NCBI GenBank assembly: GCA_002469525.1
Contig: DKME01000170.1
Location: 331 to 6,695 of the forward strand
Direction: 5' to 3'
Source: Actinobacteria bacterium UBA7422
Lineage (GTDB): Bacteria > Actinomycetota > Actinomycetes > S36-B12
Length of the DNA: 6,365 nucleotides
In this document: piece by piece, positions 1 to 6,364 of the stretch
How the letters are laid out: the number at the start of each line of letters is the position of its first letter
Numbering within the stretch: position 1 is the first letter of the stretch
Notes under the pieces: model-generated
What the model was told of the DNA's origin: nothing
Database searches by the model: none
The model's input: only the letters and a program-made list of their open reading frames with translations
Program-made: the position numbers and the translations under genes

Positions 1-5
1 TGCCC

Positions 6-1172
6 ATGCGAATTGCGTTACTCACCAAGGAGTGGCCACCACATATTTATGGTGGTGCGGGCGTGCATGTTCAGTACCTAGTTCCAGCGTTGGAATCACA
101 TATTGGAGTTGACGTTCACGCCTTTGGTGAAAGTTTCCTCGATGCAACCGGCCACGTGACTCCGCAGTTCCTAAATGGCGCAAACCCAGCCCTAGAAACC
201 TTGGGTACAAACCTTGACATGGTCAACGCGATTTCACACACCGATCTCGATCTCGTCCACTCCCACACGTGGTACACCAACTTCGCTGGACACACCGCCG
301 CGCTGCTTCAAGGGATCCCGCTGGTCATTACTGCACATTCACTTGAACCACTAAGGCCGTGGAAAGAAGAGCAGCTCGGTGGGGGATACCGCATTTCCTC
401 GTGGGTTGAAAAGAGCGCCTATGAAAGTGCTGCAGCGATTATCGCGGTGTCCGCGGACATGAAGGCCGATGTAATCGGTTGCTACCCCGGTGTTGACCAG
501 AAGAAAGTTCACGTGATTCACAACGGGATCGACACCAATATTTACCGCCCTGATCCTTCCTATGCCGCGGTCGACAAATATGGCATTGACGTCCAGCGCC
601 CCTACAGCCTTTTCGTCGGCCGCATTACTCGGCAAAAAGGTTTACCGCACCTACTACAAGCAGCAAAGAACTTTAACCCTGGGATTCAAGTTGTACTGTG
701 CGCTTCAGCGCCAGACACCCCCGAGATTGCAGCCGAAGTTAAAGAACTCATTTCCGAACTAAGTGAACTCCGCGGTGAGCACAACGTTATTTGGATTCGA
801 GAACAAGTTCCGCGGGAAGAACTCATTCAATTACTGACTCACGCAAGTGTGTTCACATGTCCATCTATCTATGAACCCCAAGGCATTGTCAACCTTGAAG
901 CGATGGCGTGCGGAACCGCCGTTGTCGCAAGTGACGTGGGTGGGATCCCTGAAGTTGTCACGAACAACGAGACGGGCATTCTCGTTCACTACAACTCGCA
1001 TGATCCCCAAGAATTTGAAAAACAATTCGCAGTGGAAGTGAACCGGGTCATCTTTAATAATGAGCTCGCTCGTGAGTTCGGACTTAAAGGTCGCGAACGA
1101 GCAATCGAACACTTCGCATGGGATGCAATCGCGCAGCAAACAATTGATGTGTATCGGTCAGTGATTCGTTGA
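6..1172 (+). CDS. glgA: GT4-family glycogen synthase / maltose-1-phosphate synthase (GlgA/GlgM type)
   Basis: This cytoplasmic glycosyltransferase transfers glucose from a nucleotide sugar (ADP-glucose in this family) to an alpha-glucan, or to glucose 1-phosphate to make maltose 1-phosphate. The 388 residues match the usual length of the short actinobacterial form (M. tuberculosis Rv1212c is about this size). The N-terminal Rossmann domain opens with a strand and the glycine loop GGAGVH at residues 16-21. HSHTWY (85-90) and TAHSLEPLRPWK (109-120) are family signatures. The C-terminal domain has GRITRQKG (205-212) with the donor-phosphate-binding Arg206 and Lys211, and the EX7E motif with Glu290 and Glu298. 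The ATG at base 6 is chosen because the first strand begins right after it. Only five bases precede it, so its promoter and the often-neighbouring glgC cannot be seen. The stop overlaps the next gene. The fold and family are very sure. Choosing between glycogen synthase and maltose-1-phosphate synthase (GlgM) is not possible from sequence. Confidence 0.9.
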   Translation: MRIALLTKEWPPHIYGGAGVHVQYLVPALESHIGVDVHAFGESFLDATGHVTPQFLNGANPALETLGTNLDMVNAISHTDLDLVHSHTWYTNFAGHTAALLQGIPLVITAHSLEPLRPWKEEQLGGGYRISSWVEKSAYESAAAIIAVSADMKADVIGCYPGVDQKKVHVIHNGIDTNIYRPDPSYAAVDKYGIDVQRPYSLFVGRITRQKGLPHLLQAAKNFNPGIQVVLCASAPDTPEIAAEVKELISELSELRGEHNVIWIREQVPREELIQLLTHASVFTCPSIYEPQGIVNLEAMACGTAVVASDVGGIPEVVTNNETGILVHYNSHDPQEFEKQFAVEVNRVIFNNELAREFGLKGRERAIEHFAWDAIAQQTIDVYRSVIR

Positions 1173-2137
1173 GCGACGTTGCTGAACCCATACCAGGTAT
1201 TCCGTTAGCCAAATCGCCGCATCCACTAGCGGGCTACGCCCTCTACCTCACAGCCTCACTGCTTTTCGCCTTCAATGGAACTGTCGCTAAGTCAATCTTG
1301 CTTACCGGAATTGATCCTGCTCGGCTTTCACAACTAAGGGTTACCGGCGCGTTTCTCGTTCTATTCGTCTTTGTTGCGGTCAGTCGCCCAAGAGCGCTAC
1401 GCCTTAAGAAAGCAGAGATCCCGGTACTCCTGGCCTACGGAATTCTCGGCGTTGCCATGACCCAGTACCTCTACTTCGTGGCGCTCACCTACCTTCCCGT
1501 CAGCGTCGCGCTACTCATTGAGTTCACCGCCCCGGTCATGATCGCACTGTGGTTTAGGTTTGCGTGGAAGGAACCAACAAAGCGCACCGTGTGGATTGCA
1601 CTTGGTATGGCGCTCACTGGGCTCGCACTCGTTGCCCAAGTCTGGCTGGGCTTCGCCGTCAATGCTGCTGGCGTAATCGCCGCACTGGGCGCAGCAATCG
1701 CTCTCTCAACTTTTTATCTTCTCGGCGACAAACAAATGCGGGTTGAAAACCCACGCGATCCGGTCTCGCTCACCATGTGGGGATTTGCGACTGCATCCCT
1801 GTTGTGGGCGGTGACGCAACCGTGGTGGTCCTTCCCCTGGAATGCACTCTCGGGTGACACCGAGCCACTGAGCAGTGCCAATGTCTCAGTACCCCTGTGG
1901 CTTGCGGCCAGCTGGATGATCGTGTTTGGCACGGTCATCACGTTCTCACTGGTGCTGGCCTCCATGAAGCACCTACGGGCGTCCCAGGCTTCAACCGTCG
2001 GTCTGACCGAGCCGCTCTTTGCCACCCTGATCGCTTGGGCGCTGCTCAATGAAGCACTCACAATAATCCAAGTAGTTGGCGGCGTACTGATCCTGATGGG
2101 TGTCTACCTTGCCGAACGAGCGCGCCTGAATACCTAG
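1169..2137 (+). CDS. EamA/DMT-superfamily inner-membrane transporter
   Basis: This is an integral membrane permease of the drug/metabolite transporter superfamily, whose members carry amino acids, metabolites or drugs. The 322 residues show about ten hydrophobic segments (near 22-41, 52-71, 84-101, 107-129, 139-158, 163-184, 199-219, 242-264, 271-292, 296-315), grouped as two EamA repeats of five helices (roughly 22-158 and 163-315). Each half has the usual acidic residue before proline or aromatic positions in its fourth helix (EFTAP at 118-122; TEPLF at 280-284). The loop at 220-240 is hydrophilic and rich in Ser, Pro and Asp. The start is TTG, and TTGA overlaps the glgA stop, which suggests translational coupling. 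No in-frame ATG or GTG lies nearby that would keep helix 1, and no Shine-Dalgarno is visible. The substrate is unknown. Possible cargo is a metabolite related to the downstream decarboxylase, which is inference from position only. Confidence 0.88.
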   Translation: MSDVAEPIPGIPLAKSPHPLAGYALYLTASLLFAFNGTVAKSILLTGIDPARLSQLRVTGAFLVLFVFVAVSRPRALRLKKAEIPVLLAYGILGVAMTQYLYFVALTYLPVSVALLIEFTAPVMIALWFRFAWKEPTKRTVWIALGMALTGLALVAQVWLGFAVNAAGVIAALGAAIALSTFYLLGDKQMRVENPRDPVSLTMWGFATASLLWAVTQPWWSFPWNALSGDTEPLSSANVSVPLWLAASWMIVFGTVITFSLVLASMKHLRASQASTVGLTEPLFATLIAWALLNEALTIIQVVGGVLILMGVYLAERARLNT

Positions 2138-2145
2138 TCAAATGT

Positions 2146-2151
2146 CATACT
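2146..2151 (+). promoter_or_regulatory. -10-like hexamer CATACT, leaderless spacing to the oxidoreductase start
   Basis: CATACT lies in the 20-base gap between the transporter stop and the next GTG, with exactly six bases between it and that start codon. Actinobacterial leaderless genes typically have an A-second, T-sixth hexamer at -12 to -7 relative to a start codon that is also +1, and this spacing fits. The first base is C rather than the favoured T, and no convincing -35 element is seen. The absence of a Shine-Dalgarno in the gap is consistent with a leaderless start. The call could be chance in a short gap. Confidence 0.3.
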
Positions 2152-2157
2152 GCTCAC

Positions 2158-3345
2158 GTGAGTGAAAAAGAAGTCCTGATCGTCGGTGGAGGACTCGGTG
2201 GCCTGCGAACAGCTGAAGCTTTGCGAGGAAAAGGATTCACGGGCAAGATCACACTTGTTGGCGACGAGGAACATCAGCCTTACAACCGCCCGCCCCTGTC
2301 AAAGGAAGCACTAAGTTCTGGGCTCTCCCATGAAGAACTCAAGTTTCGCCAACGCGATTCAGTCGCAGACGTCAACTGGGTCCTGGGAAGTGCCGCTCAA
2401 AAACTCAATACGGCGAAACGCGAAGTCACTCTCGCCAACGGCAATACCCACAAATTTGACGCTCTCGTAATTGCGACCGGTATCCGCCCGCGTTTACTCC
2501 CAATCCCAGGACCCACCCAAGGACTATTCACTTTGAGAACCCTTAACGATGCCCACTCGTTGAAAGCAGCAATCACGCCAGGCAGCAACGTGGTGATTCT
2601 TGGCAGCGGATTCATCGGCTGTGAACTTGCGGCAACCGCAACCAAACTCGGTGCAACAGTTCACGTGATCTCACTCGATGCAGAGCCCATGATCATGCCA
2701 ATGGGAAGTGAACTAGGTGCAGCAATGCGCACACGCCACGAAGCAAAGGGCATCAAATTTCACCTCGGTCACACCGTCACGCAATTCAATGGTGATACCA
2801 ATATTGAAAGTGTCACTCTTGACTCAGGCGAAGTAATCAAAGCCGATGCAGTGATTGAAGCAATCGGTTCGGTACCCAACACAGAGTGGTTGCAAGACAA
2901 TGAACTCAACCTTGACAACGGTGTTCTCGTTGACTCAAATATGCGGGCGGTTGGCGCAAACATCCCGATCTACGCGGTAGGCGACATAGCTAACCACCCC
3001 AACACGTTTTATGGCGACCAAACTAGACGCATTGAACATTGGAATATGCCAACGGAAACCGGCAAGCGTGCAGGAGCGGCACTGGCCGCAGAACTCGCAG
3101 GAGAGCAACCGCCCACCGACAATTTTTTCGCGCTCCCCGCGTTCTGGTCCGACCAATACGAGTACCAGCTTCAGTCCTACGGTCTTCCAGGTGCTGCAAC
3201 CAGCAACAAGGTTGTTAGCGGAGAGCTCGACGGCCCCTGTATCGTCGAATATTTCAACGACGAAAACACACTCTGTGGCGTGATTGGAATCGACACGGTG
3301 AAGGAACTTATGCCCTATCGCAAACAATTCATGGAAATGAAATAA
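2158..3345 (+). CDS. FAD-dependent NAD(P)H:ferredoxin/rubredoxin reductase-like oxidoreductase
   Basis: This is a cytoplasmic flavoprotein of the pyridine nucleotide-disulfide oxidoreductase fold, of the kind that passes electrons from NAD(P)H to a small ferredoxin for oxygenases or P450s (compare BphA4, rhodocoxin and putidaredoxin reductases). The 395 residues are near family length. The FAD dinucleotide loop is GGGLGG at 10-15, PYNRPPLSK (41-49) is a family signature, and ATG (106-108) is the FAD-domain link. The NAD(P) loop is GSGFIGCE at 149-156. The second FAD motif is AVGD at 273-276, and EHWNMPTETG (293-302) follows. The C-terminal reductase domain starts near 328 with PAFWSDQYEYQLQ. 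No CxxC disulfide is present. At the end of the second NAD(P)-domain strand, where NADH-specific relatives often have Glu, Ser172 appears, so cofactor choice is open. The start is GTG, since the FAD strand begins six residues in. No ferredoxin or oxygenase lies in the window, so the redox partner is unknown. Confidence 0.9.
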   Translation: MSEKEVLIVGGGLGGLRTAEALRGKGFTGKITLVGDEEHQPYNRPPLSKEALSSGLSHEELKFRQRDSVADVNWVLGSAAQKLNTAKREVTLANGNTHKFDALVIATGIRPRLLPIPGPTQGLFTLRTLNDAHSLKAAITPGSNVVILGSGFIGCELAATATKLGATVHVISLDAEPMIMPMGSELGAAMRTRHEAKGIKFHLGHTVTQFNGDTNIESVTLDSGEVIKADAVIEAIGSVPNTEWLQDNELNLDNGVLVDSNMRAVGANIPIYAVGDIANHPNTFYGDQTRRIEHWNMPTETGKRAGAALAAELAGEQPPTDNFFALPAFWSDQYEYQLQSYGLPGAATSNKVVSGELDGPCIVEYFNDENTLCGVIGIDTVKELMPYRKQFMEMK

Positions 3346-3348
3346 CGC

Positions 3349-4764
3349 GTGTCCTCACTCTCACTTGGACCTGACCGCGACCGGGTCCTCAATCATGCCG
3401 CCGAACTCGTGTCAGGAATTTGGGCCGACTTCGATGAGGCACGCGACTCACACCCCATGACTTCACCCGGGCTCGAAAAGATTCTTAAAGAACAGCTTCC
3501 GCAGGATCCATCGGACCCCATAGCCGCGCTCGACTTTGCGGCTGAGGCACTGGATTCAAGCTTGACCCAAGCAAGGCCACGGTATTTGGCTTATATCGGG
3601 TCAAGTGGTCTTGAGATCGGTGCACTTGGCGACCTACTCGCTCACTCCCATGATCCAAATCTTGCACTCGATGCCGGAACGGCTTCAGAGATTGAACGCC
3701 AAACAATCACGTGGCTTGGCGAGTTCTTGGGCTACAACAATGCTCAAGGATTCTTCACCTCGGGCGGAACCGTGAGTAACCTCACTGCACTGGCAGCCGC
3801 CCGAGAACAAGCACTGCCAGACAGTCGAAGCACGGGCATGGGCACGCACACTCTTGCGCTCTACAGTTCAGCCGAAGCCCACTACTCGGTCAGGCGTGCA
3901 GCGGAGGTTCTAGGAATCGGTGGGGACAACGTGCGCTCAATCCACATTGACTCACAGCGTCGAATGGATCCAAGCGCACTTGCCCAAGCGATTAAGGCCG
4001 ACCGCGAGGCTGGAGTAATTCCCATGGCTGTTGTCGCAACCGCCGGCACCACGCTGACCGGTGCAGTGGACTCAATCAACGAGATCGCAGACGTCTGCGG
4101 TGATATTTGGCTCCATGTTGACGGTGCTTACGGCTTGCCCGCTGCCGGCACGAAAACGGCCGGTCCCTTGTTCACCGGTTTAGATCGAGCCAACTCGGTC
4201 AGCATCGACGCTCACAAGTGGCTCTTCGTACCTAAGGCGTGCAGTGCGCTACTGGTAAAAAGACCTGAATTGCTCGCACAAGCTTTCTCCCACAACGAGG
4301 CATATATTCCACACGAGCACGGGGACACCAACGCCGTTGATATCACTTTCGAGTACTCACGTCCGCTGCGAGCACTCAAACTCTGGCTGGCCTTTAAGGT
4401 TCACGGCGCGCAAAGCTTCCGTGACGCACTCGAAGGAAATCTTGCCCAAGCGCAATTGCTCTACCACTTGGCAAGTGATGCACCAGACTTCGAAGTTCTT
4501 AGCTCACCTCCCCAACTTTCCACCGTTCCACTCCGACATATTCCCGCTAGTCTTGAGGCGGCAAGTTCAACACAGATCAACAAACACACCGCACAATTGC
4601 AACTCGCACTGGTCGCTGACGGTCGGGTCTATATTTCACCAGCGCAAATCAACGGTGATACTTGGCTTCGCCCATGCTTCACGAACTTTCGCACAACAAC
4701 CGAAGACGTTCACGTGTCATTTGACGTAATCCGGGAAGTAAGTAATTCACTCGGCAACGACTAG
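3349..4764 (+). CDS. Group II PLP-dependent amino-acid decarboxylase, substrate unknown
   Basis: This fold type I PLP enzyme belongs to the family of aromatic-L-amino-acid, glutamate and diaminobutyrate decarboxylases, which release CO2 from an amino acid to give an amine. The 471 residues are standard length. PRYLAYIGSSGLEIG (77-91) corresponds to the substrate-side region. TSGGTVSNLTAL (137-148) binds the cofactor phosphate. AEAHYS (175-180) supplies His178, expected to stack on the PLP ring. TAGTTLTGAVD (231-241) precedes HVDGAYG (256-262), whose Asp258 should pair with the pyridine nitrogen. DAHKW (287-291) carries the Schiff-base Lys290. SRPLRALKLW (337-346) is the conserved C-terminal motif. 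All catalytic residues are present, so it looks active. The start is GTG, three bases after the previous stop and in the same frame, with no clear Shine-Dalgarno, so it is probably co-translated with the oxidoreductase. The residues do not let me assign a substrate. A different PLP lyase or aldolase activity cannot be excluded. Confidence 0.9.
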   Translation: MSSLSLGPDRDRVLNHAAELVSGIWADFDEARDSHPMTSPGLEKILKEQLPQDPSDPIAALDFAAEALDSSLTQARPRYLAYIGSSGLEIGALGDLLAHSHDPNLALDAGTASEIERQTITWLGEFLGYNNAQGFFTSGGTVSNLTALAAAREQALPDSRSTGMGTHTLALYSSAEAHYSVRRAAEVLGIGGDNVRSIHIDSQRRMDPSALAQAIKADREAGVIPMAVVATAGTTLTGAVDSINEIADVCGDIWLHVDGAYGLPAAGTKTAGPLFTGLDRANSVSIDAHKWLFVPKACSALLVKRPELLAQAFSHNEAYIPHEHGDTNAVDITFEYSRPLRALKLWLAFKVHGAQSFRDALEGNLAQAQLLYHLASDAPDFEVLSSPPQLSTVPLRHIPASLEAASSTQINKHTAQLQLALVADGRVYISPAQINGDTWLRPCFTNFRTTTEDVHVSFDVIREVSNSLGND

Positions 4765-4766
4765 AC

Positions 4767-4772
4767 CATAAT
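4767..4772 (+). promoter_or_regulatory. -10-like hexamer CATAAT ahead of a short upstream frame and the last gene
   Basis: CATAAT starts three bases after the decarboxylase stop. It differs from TATAAT only in its first base. Six bases separate it from an ATG at 4779, the same hexamer-to-start distance as at CATACT before the oxidoreductase. This is the spacing of actinobacterial leaderless starts. A weak TTCACT (4746-4751) upstream sits 15 bases away and is a poor -35. If real, the last gene can be transcribed independently of the genes before it. This is inferred from the motif and spacing only. Confidence 0.35.
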
Positions 4773-4778
4773 GATCCA

Positions 4779-4802
4779 ATGGGAACGACTCAATGGGCGT
4801 GA
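4779..4802 (+). other. Possible 7-codon upstream reading frame (MGTTQWA)
   Basis: An ATG at 4779 opens a seven-codon frame ending in TGA at 4800-4802. That stop overlaps an in-frame GTG (4799-4801) of the downstream gene as GTGA, a common arrangement for translational coupling. The ATG sits six bases after CATAAT and could be a leaderless start. A second, overlapping frame from ATG 4771 runs 18 codons to a TAA at 4825-4827. Neither has any coding statistics to support it, so this may be chance in a short AT-richer spacer. Confidence 0.2.
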
Positions 4803-6310
4803 GCTTTCCGCAAGGCGGAGACAATAAGCGCAGCACAACTGCAACTGGTCGAGCAATTTTCGCCGACTCGGTACGCGCAATTGACCCAAGCCTCGCCGCC
4901 CGGATCGAACATACAAAAGACTGGCGCAAAGGCTATATCGATCCACTGCGCGAGATCGTGATCGCCGCTTCCCAAACCCCGCAATCTGCAATCGACATTT
5001 CAAATGCTGGTCTTGAGTCAGCCCATCGTCGATTTGTGTTCGCAACCAACGACGGTGATATTTCCCTCAATGAAGCGGTAAGCAGAACTGCTACACCCAT
5101 TGATTCGGTGTCGGTGTCAGGCCGTGCTTCGCGCGAAGAGGAACTGTCAATCCCATACCGCGGGAAAAGAATTTTTGGTAATGACTTGCGCAAGCAAATT
5201 GATACGTGGGTCACCGAAGGGGTCGCCGAACCAAGTTTTGGTGTCGCGCTTCATCTACTTATGGACAACCCGGACTGGCTCGACCTCTCCGGTACCGACA
5301 TCGCGGTTCTGGGTGCGGGTGCAGAGATGGCGCCCACCCGTTCACTACTTCGCTGGGGTGCGCGCATCCACGCGTTGGATCTTCCACGCCCTGAAATTTG
5401 GCAGCGACTGATCGACATTGCCAGAAACACATCGGGATCAATCCGAATTCCCATTAGTCAAAATGAAGCCGGAAGCATGCCCTTCGTCACCGGTGGCACC
5501 GTTCACACCGAAGACGACCAAGTCGTTGCCGGAGCAGCAGGCGTTGATCTACTTGAACAACCCGGTGAGATTGCGAACTGGCTCAATGAGATCAGTGACC
5601 CTTTCGTGCTGGGTAACTACACCTACGCCGACGGCGCCGTTCACGCAATGCTCAGCATGAGCGCCGACGCGATCTTCACAAAACTTAACTCCCAGCGTGA
5701 GGACATCACCCTTGCTTTCCTAGCGACACCAACCGACGTTTTCATGGTGCCCATGGCGTGCGTTACCGAGTCGCGCAAGCGCTGGGAAGCCCGAGGAATG
5801 GCAGGTTTCTTCCAATCGCCCCTGCGCATGTTCGGACAGTTCGAACCGAACTACCCCCGCACCTACCAAACCAAAACTGGGGTCGAAGTCGGACTCAACG
5901 ACTCACTCGTCCCGCAACAAGGACCCAACTATTTACTGGCAAAAAGAATCCAGCGTTGGCGCGCCCTGGCTGCCCGAGCAAACAACACCCCTGTTTCACT
6001 CAACCTTGCCCCTGCCACCCGAACCCAATCGGTGATCAAGAATCGAGCATTAGCAGCGGCATACGCAGGGGCCGGAAGATTCGGTGTTGAAGTGTTCGAA
6101 CCGGCAACCTCGACAACACTCATGGCAGCACTACTCGTTCACGACCTACGCAACCCACTCTCAGCCGCTAACCCAAGCACCACCCTCGCCAACCCCATGG
6201 ACCTGTTTGTAGCGGGTGCCAATCACGGTGGTCTGTGGCGTTCTCCCTATGCGCCCCGTTCAGTGCTCGGCGTTGCTGCAGTCCTGGGCATGTTTGAGTC
6301 AAGGGCCTAA
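4793..6310 (+). CDS. Uncharacterised protein with internal Rossmann-type nucleotide-binding domain
   Basis: I do not recognise a function. The 505 residues look soluble, with no signal peptide or transmembrane helix. An N-terminal part contains an IDPSLAARIEHTKDW stretch (30-44) and YIDPL (48-52), and it leads to a Rossmann core. There DIAVLGAGAEMAP (169-181) gives a strand plus a G174-A-G176 loop, and ALDLPRP (194-200) places Asp196 at the end of the second strand, as expected for a ribose-binding acid of an NAD-type site. SLLRWGA (184-190) is the intervening helix. Later conserved-looking motifs are GNYTYADGAVH (274-284), MACVTESRKRW (321-331), and HGGLWRSPYAPRS (478-490). The start may be ATG 4793 or GTG 4799. 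Neither has a strong Shine-Dalgarno, and the second overlaps a short upstream frame. The spacing from the decarboxylase is 28 bases. From memory, similar proteins are annotated only as hypothetical. A dehydrogenase or methyltransferase-like enzyme is possible. Confidence 0.85.
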   Translation: MGVSFPQGGDNKRSTTATGRAIFADSVRAIDPSLAARIEHTKDWRKGYIDPLREIVIAASQTPQSAIDISNAGLESAHRRFVFATNDGDISLNEAVSRTATPIDSVSVSGRASREEELSIPYRGKRIFGNDLRKQIDTWVTEGVAEPSFGVALHLLMDNPDWLDLSGTDIAVLGAGAEMAPTRSLLRWGARIHALDLPRPEIWQRLIDIARNTSGSIRIPISQNEAGSMPFVTGGTVHTEDDQVVAGAAGVDLLEQPGEIANWLNEISDPFVLGNYTYADGAVHAMLSMSADAIFTKLNSQREDITLAFLATPTDVFMVPMACVTESRKRWEARGMAGFFQSPLRMFGQFEPNYPRTYQTKTGVEVGLNDSLVPQQGPNYLLAKRIQRWRALAARANNTPVSLNLAPATRTQSVIKNRALAAAYAGAGRFGVEVFEPATSTTLMAALLVHDLRNPLSAANPSTTLANPMDLFVAGANHGGLWRSPYAPRSVLGVAAVLGMFESRA

Positions 6311-6325
6311 CCCAAGGAGATCCAT

Positions 6326-6364
6326 TCACTCCAAGAGCTTCGATACATCTTGTGGGATCAATGG
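6326..6364 (-). CDS. Possible C-terminal end of a convergent gene (partial)
   Basis: The minus strand from the window edge reads twelve codons, PLIPQDVSKLLE, followed by TGA at 6328-6326. The peptide has the look of a hydrophilic C-terminal helix, and the stop lies 15 bases from the stop of the preceding + strand gene. The other two minus frames are a stop within two codons or a frame shadowing the last gene. Twelve codons are too few to identify a product, and chance is a real alternative. Confidence 0.3.
   Translation of the reverse strand, partial: PLIPQDVSKLLE

Noticed and set aside
3485..3706. Minus-strand open frames across the genes, such as this one and 4933-5214
   Set aside because: They lie wholly within well-supported + strand genes, lack family motifs, and have low-complexity shadow composition.
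507..4716. Three copies of GTTCACGTG (507-515, 2659-2667, 4708-4716), looking like a repeated operator with a CACGTG core
   Set aside because: Each copy encodes Val-His-Val in frame inside a gene, so shared codon choice explains them. CACGTG also occurs elsewhere in coding sequence (near 152), which weakens the palindrome at 2153-2162 as an operator.
6314..6323. AAGGAGAT as the ribosome binding site of a following + strand gene
   Set aside because: No ATG, GTG or TTG lies at a usable distance. The only candidate is an ATT, and the next ATG (6361) is about 40 bases away.
6303..6332. Possible terminator hairpin after the last gene (GGG/CCC at 6303-6313, GGAG/CTCC at 6316-6332)
   Set aside because: Stems are only three or four pairs and there is no T run on either strand.
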